Positions 43,400 through 54,869 of a DNA stretch of 64,000 nucleotides are shown here, piece by piece. The position numbers and the translations under genes are program-made. The first letter of the stretch is position 1; each line of letters begins with the position of its first letter. The notes beneath the pieces are model-generated. The model saw only the letters and a list, made by a program, of their open reading frames with translations. It had not been told where the DNA came from and searched no databases. Source of the DNA: Branchinecta lynchi (lineage: Eukaryota; Arthropoda; Branchiopoda; Anostraca; Branchinectidae). The DNA lies in the NCBI GenBank assembly GCA_023053575.1, contig JAKZAP010000015.1, positions 17,184,055-17,248,054 on the forward strand, written 5' to 3'.

Positions 43400-43683
43400 A
43401 ACTTTTCGTCTGTCGTCGACCCGAAACCCGAAAACCTCAACAAAATAACCCTCCAAGTTAAGCCAATCGAAAGTTCCATTGAAGCAGGAGCTCAAATTCA
43501 GCAGATGATAAACACTGAGTGCATCGAGGATTTCATCGAGTATCCCTCTCTTACTGTTATGTTCAGCTACAATGCTATTCAGCAGAAGCTTAATCTGAAA
43601 CTTCCGCTAACGATGAATAAGTTCTTCGAGCCGACGGAGATGACTGGGGAGGTGTTTTTCGCCCGTTGGAAGAATCTGAACAG
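43400..43683 (+). CDS. AP2A: AP-2 complex subunit alpha, ear exon (sandwich to platform)
   Basis: 94 codons plus two bases: NFSSVVDPKPENLNKITLQV, then IEAGAQIQQMINTECIEDFI, LTVMFSYNAIQQKLNLKLPL and TMNKFFEPTEMTGEVFFARW, ending KNLN. It aligns with the vertebrate ear from NFTPTL to [28 protein letters not shown] starts the platform subdomain; its Trp matches the one that binds DPF/W motifs (family knowledge). Acceptor TTCTTTAG before 43400; donor AG|GTATGT after 43683, phase 2. The remaining ~120-residue platform was not found in the next 20 kb. Confidence 0.96.
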
Positions 43684-44260
43684 GTATGTTTTTTTGTTGT
43701 TGTTTTTTTTTTTTGGGGGGGGGGTCACTGTTCATTGAATGGTTAGTTCGGTTAAAGCAAAGATGAAACCTGATAACCTATTATTCCATTACTTTCGATC
43801 TCAGCAACAAGCGCCAACACCAGCCATTATTTTCCATTTCCTTTCGCAGTGATGATGATAATGAAATTTATCAACACACTAGAGAAGAAAAGGGAAATAG
43901 CACAGTAAGAAAGTAAACACTAAAAGAAATTTACAATATATCGAATAGAAAGTCCTGATCTTTTTGGAGTCTTTGCGTCTCAGAATGCCAAAAGTTCAGG
44001 AAAGGTTGCAAACAGTTGTTCTAGCTAAATTGTATCTTCCCATGGTAGGCAATCGAATACTTCGCGCAAGTAGAATCCCATCTATTCAATTCAAGAGTGA
44101 ATATGACAGGATATAACAGAGTAAAGACCAGACCGGTTACACAGAAATACTCTGTGTTGCGGGTATAGATTTTGAATTCAGAATCATCATGATTGCCGCA
44201 GCATAGTGATTCTTAAATAGAAGTATTGGGTTGCTGAATTTAAGTCAAAATGTTGTCATC
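43684..44260. other. Alpha-adaptin intron start, unassigned
   Basis: A T/G run at 43697-43724 follows the donor. A possible acceptor at 43850 would give an Asp-rich, non-homologous reading, so no exon is called. Confidence 0.45.
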
Positions 44261-44265
44261 GTCAA

Positions 44266-44445
44266 AAGTTGGCGAAGAGTTGCCCACTCTCGATTTTACT
44301 GTAGGCTACATCAATTGCACGGTGCCAGCATCGGCGGACACCAGCTGGCAATAGTTTGTGGACAGCACCGGTGCCCGAACCGCTGGCTTCGGTCGGTGCC
44401 AGGAAAGGGTGCACAAAAGGTGGCGGGGAGTGGGCAACCCCTCGA
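44266..44445. mobile_element. Family J small inverted-end repeat
   Basis: AGAGTTGCCCACTC at the left and GAGTGGGCAACCCCTCG at the right are inverted, with a GC-rich middle containing GGACAGCACCGGTGCCCGAA. Related to 45070-45176 and 51085-51170. Confidence 0.5.
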
Positions 44446-45069
44446 AAATTTGATTATTTTCGTTTATCGGTGCCTTATCATGAGATAGTGAGATTTAATT
44501 GATCGTGATAATTGAAGACAAACCGTGAGATCTCACGATAATTCGGTGGTAGCGGAAGTTCCTCATCTGATGCCACCCCAAGCTTCTACCTTCTTATACC
44601 AGCTGAGTATAACATGCTGGCCACGGCCTTAATCGCTGATTTTTTATTACATTGTAATCGTAATTATGTTCGTATTATTTCAAATTTTTTGACAGAGTTT
44701 AAGATTTGTTATTGCTTTTTAATATCTTTTTGCACTCCTTAAAGGTCAAATTTTAAAGTTTCAAAAAGATAAAAGTCGTAAGATAACCTTAAAAAGTCGT
44801 AATTTCTTTCGTCTCGGATCGTGATTTGAAATCAAACGTGGGGGGTGACCGGAAACATATAGTCGACGAAAACGCTTCGTGTGACAACGTGGCAAATCTT
44901 GTTTGACTAAATAGAAAACAACGCTAATTGGCCAGGGATTTCTTAGCGATATTTCGTCCGTTCTTGGCATGAGTCACTTTCAGGCCATAGCTGGAAGAAT
45001 AGAATCTGTAAGACAAGTGTACAATAAACGAATTACTACTATGTTTTATAATTATTATTTTATTTGGTT

Positions 45070-45176
45070 CCTTCGAGGGGTTGCTCGCTCCCAAAAATGA
45101 CGTACACCAAGTGGCGCGTGCCGGTGCTCTGCCGAGGTGTACACCGGTGGCGCAGAGTGAGCAACCCCTTGGGTTC
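45070..45176. mobile_element. Family J small inverted-end repeat
   Basis: CGAGGGGTTGCTCGCTC and GAGTGAGCAACCCCTTGG are inverted. The middle has GTACACCAAGTGGCGCG and a GTGTACACCGGTGG hairpin partner. Confidence 0.6.
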
Positions 45177-45179
45177 CTT

Positions 45180-46940
45180 CAAAACTGAAGAGTGGTGTAC
45201 ACGACTTTAAACGACAACATATTAATCAAACTCGAACACAATTACAGAAATGTAAGGTAATAGCGATTTTGTATATATACTTTACATAAATATTGAGGGC
45301 ATATATAGTAGAGGGTATTCCAAAGGCATGGATGGCATCCCATCTTTTTCGTCTATGCGTTAAAGTGCCGTGATAAAATAAAAAATAAAAACCACTCGTA
45401 TGAAAACAGGATCTCAGTTGGAGCAAAAGAAAAGAAAAGAATTTAAGTAGAGAGAAATTTTTTTTTGTCAGTAATGCCTTTACATTTACCAAAGTCTGTT
45501 TTACAAATAAGCTACAATATAGAAGGGGGAACCATGTCAATCCAGCTACGATATTCTTCTGTGATATTTGCCCCTATCTCCAGGCTTTAGCTGGAAATGT
45601 GATTCACAGTCAGCTTGAACTGAATGAGTGGCGTATCTATCTGTGAAACTATGGTTTGTTGAGACATTTGGTTTTGCTTTAATGGTCTTTTCTGTTTTCC
45701 ATGCGTGATGATTACTTTGCACAGAATAATTATTTTCCCATGTAAACAGAGAATTTGGTAGAACGCGTGGGGGCCAAACAGATCGAGGGGTTGGGATGAA
45801 ACTTGGACTGGACAGAAGAACATGGGTTCTAGAATACGTCATTTTTCAGATTTTAGCGACAGCTTTTAATATTTGTTTAGTGGGTGTCCAGACCAACCCG
45901 TGTCCGATCCAACGCCGAGCTCCCCTACGTCATTTTGAGACCTGAACCGAAAACGCCATTGGATTCCTCGTTGCGAGAATTTAAGGAATGTTTCGTTCGT
46001 GGGTCAGAAACAGATCCGGCCTCGGTGAGGGATTTTGGGTCTGTCCTTAAAATAAAAATTCTCGTTGGGACCACACCGCACCAGCAGAGCGTTTTTGGGA
46101 CTTGACGAACCTTTCGATACTTGTCGAGTATTGGGGTGAGGTCTGGGTGGGTCCAGTCAAACCCCCCCCTCCCCACACACCCGGAAATTATAAAGATCTT
46201 GTTGAAAACTGCAGTTAAAAAAAATGACATTGCGTGACAGCGGCTCGCTCGCCTCTATATATACTTTCCATGAATAACTTATTTATTAAAACTTTGTGTG
46301 TGTGTGGGGGGGGGGGGGGTTGTCAGGTGGTTATTCCGAATCCGAAGCGCTGCAACCCAGACTAGGCTAGTTGCTTCCCGAATGTCAGCCGGGCTGTTAT
46401 TAAGGGTAGAGCAAAAAAAAGGGGGGAGAGACGAAAGATAACTGTTATTTATACAAGTGTTTATAAGTTTTATGGTAAAATTAAGTGGAGAGGATTGGGA
46501 TAATATCCATCTTGACGTAGACTGTCCTGGTTAAACCGGGTCCGCGGGGTTTTGGTACCGGGAGGGTTTGGGTACCATGAAGGGGTTTCGCCGGGGGTGG
46601 GGGGGTCTATGTCTGTTGTTTTTTTGTCGGAACCAGGTCTGGATAGGTTTAGGCAGAAAATGGATCAAAAAGTGCTAAGGATACCTCAGCGGTGTGGTAT
46701 CCCTTCCTGTTTTCCAGGATCTGGAAAATGACCGACTGCAGAAGTGACAACGACTTAAGCTATTGGTTTCATGTTTAAACACTTCACGCACACGTTAGGA
46801 CATGTGAGTTGTTTCCGTTTCAAGCGGATCTGTCTGTGCTGTATTTATTGCAAATAACCTGTTCATTTGTTTGTTTTCTGTCGTTAGTCAAGAGGTGTCA
46901 AGCGGTGTTTACTAGCGCTATACCGTCATTAAAGTTTAAC
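45180..46940. other. Unassigned intron or intergenic DNA
   Basis: Short frames at 45884-46105 and elsewhere are unrelated to the AP-2 platform or any family I know. G run and TG repeat at 46294-46319. Confidence 0.35.
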
Positions 46941-46943
46941 TGA

Positions 46944-47237
46944 GAGCGTGTTCCATCCTACTTACCGTAGTTACTACGCTGACGTCACGAATTCTGGCTT
47001 TTCGCCGTCAAGGCTGGAACGATTTTTCTATTTTCCAGCAGGATCTCACGCCAGGGGCGAATCCGACCAATCACGTTACAGAGATGCGTAGTTGCTACGC
47101 TTACTACGGTCCCGAGCATGGTAAGCAAATAGTAACTATTCCGACAAGGTTGGAACGGTCAGCGTAGTAACTTTTCATGAGGATGGAACGGAAATAGTAA
47201 CTATTAGTAACTATTGTTAGAAGGGTGGAACACGCTC
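46944..47237. mobile_element. Family D MITE, intact copy
   Basis: GAGCGTGTTCCATCCT and AGGGTGGAACACGCTC are inverted ends, flanked by TGA on both sides as a possible 3-bp target duplication. The interior has CGTAGTTACTACG-type short inverted motifs and a second ATGGAAC set. About 294 bp, non-coding. Confidence 0.78.
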
Positions 47238-47239
47238 TG

Positions 47240-49285
47240 AAAAGCCAGATTAATCTTATATCTGGGATGTGAGTGCACTGAATTATTTTGTACTCTGCCA
47301 AGAGATTTTTTTTTCTTCATCTTTGGCTCTAGTATTATACGTGTATACGTGCACTATTGGTCCAACAAGACAAAATTCATCCAGACGCGGAGAATTTGAA
47401 TTTCAACAAAAGCGTGCATTTCAATGGCTAATGAAACGAATTAGCTCAGCAAAAGTTCAGTTCCAGATTAGTAAGGTCATTTCGAAGAGAGCTCACTGTT
47501 GCGTATGAATAAAATAAATATATTTTCAACAATCGTTCACCCCTATATTTGCAAAATATTTCAAACATCGACGTTCAAGTACGTAGAGGTACCACTAGGG
47601 CCGTATCCAGGGGGGGGGGGGTAAGGGAAATGAAAAAAAGAAGTTCATTTAAACCTCTCGATTTTGACGTAGGCCCACAACAAGTGATCTGTGCATTTGC
47701 ATAAAGCTCTAATAAAGTGTAGCTAACGTCTCCGTTTTGCATTGCCAAATACAAAACAGCATCCTGAAGCTTCTTATGGTTCATTGTCGTATAGATAGGC
47801 CTTTTTTCGCGACACAATTGTTGGCCACACAGTCAAGCCACGAGTAGAAACTCGCGGAACCGTTTTTTCTATTTTTTTGGCGGAAATTTCAAATATCTGA
47901 AAATAAAAACAAAATTCACGTAAAATCTCAGTAAATAGAACTCGGGGCTTATTTCCTTACCATTATGTGCAAAAGGGATCCTCAGTTTAAGTCTGTATGC
48001 TTGGAAAAGTAGTTAACTTTATTGTTTAGATACTATTTTGCTGCTTAATTTGAATTTCCCGCCAGAATCGAGCCACAAAATCGACAATCACCTCGCCAGT
48101 CGTCTGTCGAATTTAAGCCACGAAAATCTTTTTGGGGCGCGGAAACACAGTTGTGGGTCGCACAATACAACGCGGAAACACTCTTTTCGAGCCACAATCG
48201 ACCCTCAAACTGTTTGTGGGAGCATAGAAAAACGCCCTATCTACGAGAGTTGTCCGGCGGACCGTGAAGCTTTCGGCGAAGTTTGCGTTGCGTGACTGGC
48301 AAACTTGGCTCGGACGAAAGGCCGGGATTCGGAAGCTTCTTATTCCTGTCGCCCCCCCCCCCACGAAATTCTTGAAAAAAAGTGTTTTTAATTCGAAGAA
48401 CGTTTGCGAAATACGGGCGACACGGGCAATCTTCATCCAAAATTCTCGGAAAAGGAGTTTCTTACGGGAAAAATGTACGCGAAAATACAAATTGAGAAAC
48501 TAAATCGAAATTATTTACAGTATGGTTCAGTAACTGATCTTAGAAACCGTTTTGGGGTCGTGGTGTGCATGATTACAAGACTAAAAGGTGTTTTTGCCCC
48601 TAGAGGTATTTTTAGTGTTAAAAACCGTCAAAATATGCAAAAAACGCCGAAAAATGTTCGGCCTTCCGCCCGATAAGGGGTTGACACCGGCCGCATATTT
48701 TCACTGAGCTGTCGCCCCTCCCGAAAATAATCATTTGTTTTCTTAACTGTTTCATTTAGTACCGTTCTAACTTATCGACTCCCCATTCGCTTTTAAAAGT
48801 ACTACATCAGTTTGTAATCTAATTTTGTTCAAGCTTCGAATGTGTTACTAAATTGATTATGCAGTTATTTCTCATGCTATATCCTCGTTCAACGGCTTGG
48901 TGTACGTAGAGCAAAAACTCAACTTCATCGTTACCGATTCAAAAATAATGAAGTCACTAATGAGTCCAGTTCTCATGTTATCTTAATTTGACATGATCCG
49001 GGTAGTCTGAAGCAAAAAGTGCGCAAGGGCTCTAGCATCGACTGTGATCTTTTGCTTAACCCAAGTGCGCGATTAACCTTAAATTGCAGCTTGATGTAAA
49101 ATAAGGATACATCCTGCAGAATTCGCTCCGCAGCTTGACTCTGGTTGGTATATATGTTACGTAAATGTGTATGTGTATATAGCACACTGAAAAACCGAAA
49201 GGGCCGTGGTCTACTACCCATTACCTAATACAATTAATTGACCTTAATGGAGAGATCTACCGAAGGCCTTTCTAAAAAATCTTGA
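47240..49285. other. Unassigned DNA with repeat traces
   Basis: Contains a copy of the 28.6-kb low-copy repeat (47355-47590), a hAT-like end GGGCCGTATCCAGGGG at 47600-47620, an H-like block at 47690-47760 and a GAAGCTTTCGGCGAAGTTTG block at 48267. No exon recognised. Confidence 0.4.
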
Positions 49286-50110
49286 AGACCCAGGAAAATG
49301 GGTAAATTTGATAGCAATTGATTTTCGTAAAGGTTTCGATCTCATTAACCATAAGATTTTAATTGGTAAACTTTCTAGTCAATTCGACGTAAGCCCTCAT
49401 ATAATTATAATAATTGCTAGTTTCTTATACGAAAGACAACAAATGACTAAATATAAAAGTGTTTTTTTTTACCCGGTTCCCATTTTTTGTGGTGTACCTA
49501 AAGGTACTCTTTTAGGGCCTTTGCCTTTTTTTATTATGATTAATGAAATTACACAGGATCTGCCGGATCGGTGAAAGCATGTTGACGATTTGAGTATGAT
49601 ACCTTCATATTAAAAGTTCAGCAGCAGTAATCATCGAAGACATACAAAATGAAGCGTCTTTGTCCGATATGCAAGCTAACCAAGAAAGAAGCACTGTTTT
49701 AGCTATTTAATTTTTAAAATCACCCCCGCAATTTGAACCAAAGCTCATTGAAAATTTTGCTGTAAAAAAACTAAAACTCCTTGGAGTAGTTATTACTGAA
49801 ACTTTAGATTGGGAAGATAGTACAGTAGAAATACTACGTAAGGCAAACTCAAGTCTTCACATCCTCAGGATTTATACCTCTTTCATAAGACCATTAATGG
49901 AGTACGCATGCGCAGTGTGGCATTTCGGTCTAACTGGAGGTCAAAACTCACGTATTGAAAAAATCTAAAAATGCGCTCTCAGTATTATCCATAAAGTCCC
50001 AAAAGCACCCTACTCCCTTCTTCTAGCACAGAAAGGGAGACTGAACCTATGCCTCGAGATCGGTAAAACTTATTTCGCACCCGATCTACAATGAGTTTCT
50101 CCGTCCCCCA
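49285..50110 (+). pseudogene. LINE reverse transcriptase, longest but decayed copy
   Basis: The plus strand reads EDPGKWVNLIAIDFRKGFDL and INHKILIGKLSSQFDVSPHI (palm Asp in IDFRKGFD), FCGVPKGTLLGPLPFF, then after a stop KHVDDLSM, where VDD stands at the F/YxDD catalytic box. After frameshifts it gives LKLLGVVITETLDWED, SFIRPLMEYACAVWHFGL and IEKI-stop-KCALSIIHKVPK. Stops and shifts make it inactive. It is a different subfamily from the 10-kb and 29-kb copies. Confidence 0.8.
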
Positions 50111-50286
50111 TACAACGATGTAAGGGAAAGGCAAGACCGAGCAGTCTCTACGAAGGTCCCAATATTCTAACCAGTAGCGTGCTTTTAAATATTTATGTTA
50201 TGACAGTACTCACCAGTTTTGGTTTTGTAACCTTGAAAGTGTGAGTGAACAAATTACTATTCTATCTATCCATTCTATCTAATGAC

Positions 50287-50496
50287 TACAAATCTGTGAC
50301 TATTTACAATTCTGAATTCTGTGTATATTTACAATTTACCATCCGTCTGGGAAAGCGCAAAAGCTTTCACCCAGAAAACGGCCCACTCCAAAAATCCATA
50401 ATACGCTTGACCACTTTCAATAAAACCTTCCACAGAACGGATGGTAAATTGTAAATATACACAGAATTCAGAATTGTAAATAATCACAGATTTGTA
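50287..50496. mobile_element. 210-bp foldback element with ~60-bp arms
   Basis: TACAAATCTGTGACTATTTA at the left and TAAATAATCACAGATTTGTA at the right are inverted. The arms continue through TTCTGAATTCTGTGTATATT to ACCATCCGT with one or two mismatches, around a ~90-bp loop. Non-coding. Confidence 0.8.
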
Positions 50497-50539
50497 CATA
50501 TACACTTTGAACACGCACATTTTATCTTTCGATATTTTA

Positions 50540-50800
50540 TTTTTATCTGCATGTCGTTCTGTCCGCATCTTTCTTCTGGTTTTTAGTTACACGTCGTCTT
50601 TTTGTCTGTTGGTTCCGCATCGTTCCTGTTGTGATTGTGTTGGATTTTATGATTTAGTTGTGTTTTTTTCGCTGAGGACGGTTTGCCGGAAGTGCAACCG
50701 AAATATCCGAAATTGTATTTATCCCTCGCACTTCATCTTCGAGGGGTAACTAGCTGATCAAGAAAAACCCCGAAAATCTCGTTTTTTCTATTTTAGCTGA
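50540..50800 (-). mobile_element. Family G copy, minus strand
   Basis: GACGGTTTGCCGGAAGTGCA, then AACCGAAATATCCGAAAT and TAGCTGATCAAGAAAAACCC. The outer part (50560-50680) is the reverse complement of 60770-60900, so the family is about 250-300 bp long. Confidence 0.68.
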
Positions 50801-50869
50801 TTTATCCGTTTTGCACCGTCAAATAAATATTACATTTTTGGGATCCCATCGAAACCTTTGGTCTTGTTT

Positions 50870-51075
50870 CTGTTTTAAGCGAATGTGCCACTGGCTAATC
50901 TGACCAATCATATAAAAGAGATTCGTAGTTACCAGGCTTACGACGCTCCCGAGCGTCGTAAGCAAATAGTTACTATTAGCTACTATTTCGAGAAGGATGG
51001 AATGGTCAGCGTAGCAGCTTTTCAAGAGCCTGGAATAAAAAAAAGTTACTATTGTTAGGAGGGTGGAACACGCTC
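50870..51075. mobile_element. Family D MITE, truncated, spanning the palindrome's left border
   Basis: The right end GGGTGGAACACGCTCT is at 51060-51075. The interior matches 47061-47238. Sequence left of 50932 (GGCTAATCTGACCAATCA) continues the family normally, so the left arm is the original context. The left end was lost to an A-family right end (50835-50870). Confidence 0.72.
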
Positions 51076-51084
51076 TAAGTATGC

Positions 51085-51490
51085 CGATATTAATAATCCA
51101 ACACGTGGCAACCCGTGCCGACACCAGCCACTTGGTGCACACCAAATCAAGAGTGAACAACCCCTCGGTGGCAACACGATCAGTTTCTGCGAGAAATGTC
51201 TAGTGTCTAAAACTGCGTTTTTTCGCGTGTACACTTTCAGAAACAGGTAACACAAAGATGCGCATAGTTTCAACAGCCAACACCTGGGATGTAATTTTGT
51301 TTGTTGTCTGAAATCGAAAAAAGTCAGCAGACGCTTTTTTTGGTTCCTCCTGGTTCCTACCTGTCTTACCTATAATACTAATGAAACCTATTTCCATAAT
51401 CACTCCATATATTTCTAAATCCGGAGACCCCAATTTCGTACGGTGCATTCTAACCCCTATAAGAAAACCACGCTGATTTTCTTGCGCATC
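51085..51490. mobile_element. J, E and F fragments in the left palindrome arm
   Basis: 51085-51170 is J-like (GAACAACCCCTCGG). 51235-51330 is E-like (GCATAGTTTCAACAGCCAAC). 51358-51484 is F-like (CCTGTCTTACCTATAATACT through AACCACGCTGATTTTC). Mirror copies lie at 58213-58618. Confidence 0.6.
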
Positions 51491-51499
51491 CTTGTGTTA

Positions 51500-51660
51500 C
51501 CTAGTATGCAATTTCTGACTGTAGTTTGACATAATTTAGTTTAGTTATGAAACTACAGCATCTCGAATGGAAAAATAAAAAGATAGGAAGCAAATATTTT
51601 GGATGAAAAGAGAGAAACTCAACCGAAACTGCATCCAATAAAACGCGACTTAAATCACTT
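51500..51660. mobile_element. Family K fragment in the left arm
   Basis: Contains CTGTAGTTTGACATAATTTA and the end CATCCAATAAAACGCGACTT with AAAT, related to 37012-37260. Mirror at 58043-58203. Confidence 0.5.
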
Positions 51661-52081
51661 CCATCGAATTAGCAACTTTAACCCGAGACTCGGTACGAGC
51701 GTCGTGTCGTGTACAAGCGCGATTCGAAATCATCGTCAGAGATGAAATAGATTGTACAAGAAAATCAGATGATAAGAAAAATAAATTAAAAGTTGCAGAC
51801 AAAATCGGAGAGCGTCTATTTCTTTATTTCTCTCAGTAGTCATGGGTTCATCTCTCGCGAGAGGGAATGTCTCACTTAACAGACCCCAGACCTATTTATA
51901 AACTTTTGAGAAGAGCTTCCTCTGGACAAGGTAATTGTTTGAGTAGTTGTAGCCAAATCCGGTTTAAAGTACCCGTCGTACATATTATGCAAAAGTAACC
52001 TACTACCGTAACTGTCTTATGCATTATTTGAATATTTGTTTCAAAGTCAGCTTAGGCTCAAGGAATATTTCTGCATTCATT

Positions 52082-53564
52082 AGTTGCGTTTTTGCTGATA
52101 CCTCGGTATCTGTTACCACGGTAACTGGATCTGCAATTAGTCGTTTATGGGATCCCAAAACGTAAGTGGAGGGATACCTATTACATCTCAAAAGTTGTCC
52201 GTCTGTAAGCACGATAACTCTCGAAGGGAATGAGGTATTTTGATGAAACTTGGTGTGAGGATTCGTTGGGTCGTCGGACCAGTCAAGTTCGTAGATGGGA
52301 TATTCGTAGAAAATAGATATTCGTAGATATAGCCCTACATTTAGGGGTGGGGGTTCAAATTAAGGGGGAAACAAAATATTTTGAAACAGCTAATTTGATA
52401 GTCGATTATGGGGTAAGAAGTAAACCGGAAAGTGTGTTGAAAGTAAAAGTTTTATTTGAAGTTGATTAAATGTTCGATTTAGTAGGAAGACATGCTGAGG
52501 ACGATGGTGAAAACCATTTTCTCGACGGACAAGTAGTTCGGCCGGAATCCGGCCCAAACCGGAAAGTTTGTTAAAATTAAAAGTTTTATTTGGAGTTGAT
52601 TAGATGTTCGATTTAGGGCAAGAAGACATGCTGAACACTTTTGTGAAAAAAATTTCGACCTGGACATGTAGTTCCCCCCGAATCCGGCCAAAACCGGAAA
52701 ATTGTTAGAAGCTTAAGTTTTATTTCTAGTTGATTAGATAACCGATTTAGGGGTAAGAAGAGATGCTGAATCCGTGTTTGACAATCATATTTTACCCGGA
52801 AATTTAGTTCGACCGGAATCCGGCTGGAGCCGGAAAATTTGTTATAAGTTCAATTTTTTTTGAAGATGGTTAGATGTTAATTATTGGGGAATACCCTGAG
52901 TTCGTTTTTGAGCTTTCTTTTTTCGCCGGACAAGTAGTTCTGGAGTTCGGCCAAAACCAGGAAATTGGCAGAAGTGGCAGGAAGTTTTGGTCAAAACAGA
53001 TATAACTTATAGGGGTAAACACACATGCTGAATTCCATATCTGAACTTGGTTTTCTCAGATGAATAGCTATTTGGCCTTAATCTGTTTCTGAATTTTAAT
53101 TGTAAAAATGTTAAAGGAGTCTGGCGATGACTGGATCTGGCTAAGACAAGACCCAGTTGTCTGAATCAGATATTGCATTTTTGGGATCCCATCGAAACCT
53201 TTGGTCTTGTTGCAGTTATTGTGGTATCTGATAGACGGTGATCTGCAAAAACGACTATTGCCGAAATTGCACATTTCGAAGTCATCCCAAAAGAAAAACA
53301 GATATCCAGTTACATCACTAAGTGCTAAACTTCTTTTTCGCCAATCTGACAGAATTTGATGAAAGTGAGGTGACTTTTCAGATACCACGAAGAGTTACCA
53401 CGGTCGGACCGTAGTATTTGAATATCTGTATACCACGATAGCTGGCCAGTTACCTCGATAACTGCAAAAACGGCTTTTGACCATGTTATCAGATACCACA
53501 ATAAATGCAAAAACGACTTTTGACCATGTTAACAGATACCATGGTATCAGGAAAAACGCAAAGT
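52082..53564 (+). mobile_element. Family B element carrying a family A insertion (left arm)
   Basis: B starts AGTTGCGTTTTTGCTGATAC after ATT and ends near 53564 before ATT. It is split at TTAGTCGTTT by family A (52147-53210) and resumes at GCAGTTATTGTGGTATCTGA without loss. Mirror copy 56139-57621. Confidence 0.75.
52147..53210 (+). mobile_element. Family A element nested in family B (left arm)
   Basis: ATGGGATCCCAAAACGTAAG, CACGATAACTCTCGAAGGGA, internal units with CATGCTGA(G/A), GGACAAGTAGTTCGGCCGGA and GGAAAGT, right end TTTTTGGGATCCCATCGAAA. Mirror 56493-57556. Confidence 0.72.
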
Positions 53565-53567
53565 ATT

Positions 53568-53875
53568 GGTGTGTCTGATCGACGAAGTGCCAGTTAGCTA
53601 TTCGTGATTATAAAATCGTTACTAGATTGACCAAACCTACAGTAGAAAGCTGTAAATATAAAGATATACAAAATTTTGCTTGGATACTTTCTGAGAGATC
53701 AGTTGCCAGCAGAAAATCCAATTCCGCGACAAATCTTATTTGTTGTGCAAAAGGCCGATTCAGACTTAAGGTGATGCATCCGTGTTTGAGTACCTGCTCA
53801 CTTGCTCCCAGCACGTAGCAATTCAGTAACCTGCCAAAAAGTGTAATATCCATTATCTACCCATAGTATTAACGC
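53568..53875. repeat. ~300-bp segment repeated at 63186-63486
   Basis: GTGTGTCTGATCGACGAAGT to AATATCCATTATCTACCCAT is shared with 63186-63486, in both cases immediately right of a B element. A minus-strand frame of about 81 codons is open in both but resembles no known protein. Mirror 55828-56135. Confidence 0.75.
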
Positions 53876-54576
53876 AAGTATTAACAGCTGCGAAAGTATC
53901 GTAGCTGACGTACCCGTTTTAGCATTATTTGAATATTTCTTTCAAAGTCAGCTTGGGCTCAAGGAATATTTCTGCATTCATTAACTCTTGAACCCGGAGT
54001 CTTCTAAACCTAAACCGGCTAACGACACTTCATTAATATTTACACAATTAATTAATTAATATTTTGCCAAGATTCACTATTTTCCATGCGCTCCATTTGT
54101 ATTGCTTCCAGACGAGTGTTCGCTGTTCATTCTATTCGTGCGTAAAATTGATTGTCTGAATTTTCCCCGAAAATTTGCCAAAAATCAATGGGCCTTGGAA
54201 AAGGCTTAAAACCAAGGACGTTGATAATTTGTCAAAAGTAGAGCCTATCCGCAAAGTATTGAGATAGTTTTGGATATTGGAACATAAACCGTGGATAGTG
54301 AGAGGTGTGCTTTAATAAAACCAAACAAGTGATTTCCGGCGGTTTCCGTTATGAACAATCGTTATTTGTCTTGCGGGAGCGCTTGTTTTATCAGCGCATC
54401 AAAAGGAAGTGTGAAAAATGTCAAATCAATGTTTACGACTCCACTGTCAGTGAATTTCCGCGAAATTCTGGATCTATTCCAAGATCGCATGTTTGTGAGT
54501 TCCAGAGTCGGGGAATTCCGCTGCCGTCACTGTAAAAGATGGTCTCAAACTACGTTGTTTCTGCTTAAAATCAATT

Positions 54577-54869
54577 TTTATGGCACTGGCTCTTCGGTCA
54601 AGTGCCATATAGCGATCGCAATTTCTGCCCGTCCGTCGGTCTGTCCAGGCTTTGCTAGTTCGGGCGCTTCCACATAAGCTAGGACGATGAAACTTGGCAG
54701 GCATATCAGACCCCAAATGAATAAGTTGGAAATAGTCAGTTCCCAGATCCGAGGATCGTAGCGGGAGTGGAGGGAGTGGGAATCTGGAATCCTGAGGTAT
54801 TTTTAACTTTTGAACGGGTGATCGGATCTTCGTGAAACTTGATATTCGGAAAGAACCTCGTATCTCAGA
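54577..54869 (+). mobile_element. Family C left end, cut by the palindrome turn
   Basis: TTTTTATGGCACTGGCTC hairpin with AAGTGCCATATAGCGATCGC, then CGTCCGTCGGTCTGTC and two unit parts, stopping at TCTCAGA where the sequence turns back. The open frames on both strands are repeat shadows. Confidence 0.72.

Noticed and set aside
43181..43495. Minus-strand 104-codon frame
   Set aside because: It overlaps the alpha-adaptin ear exon in antisense.
43850..43916. Next alpha-adaptin exon after an acceptor at 43850
   Set aside because: The reading is Asp-rich and unlike the conserved platform sequence, and it reaches a stop without a donor.
45884..46105. Open frame starting MSRPTRVRSNAELPYV as an exon
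   Set aside because: No similarity to AP-2 or any family I know; borders are not convincing splice sites.
54305..54677. Two overlapping open frames and their mirror copies at 55026-55398 as genes
   Set aside because: They sit in family C and flanking repeat sequence and are duplicated only because of the palindrome. No recognisable domains.
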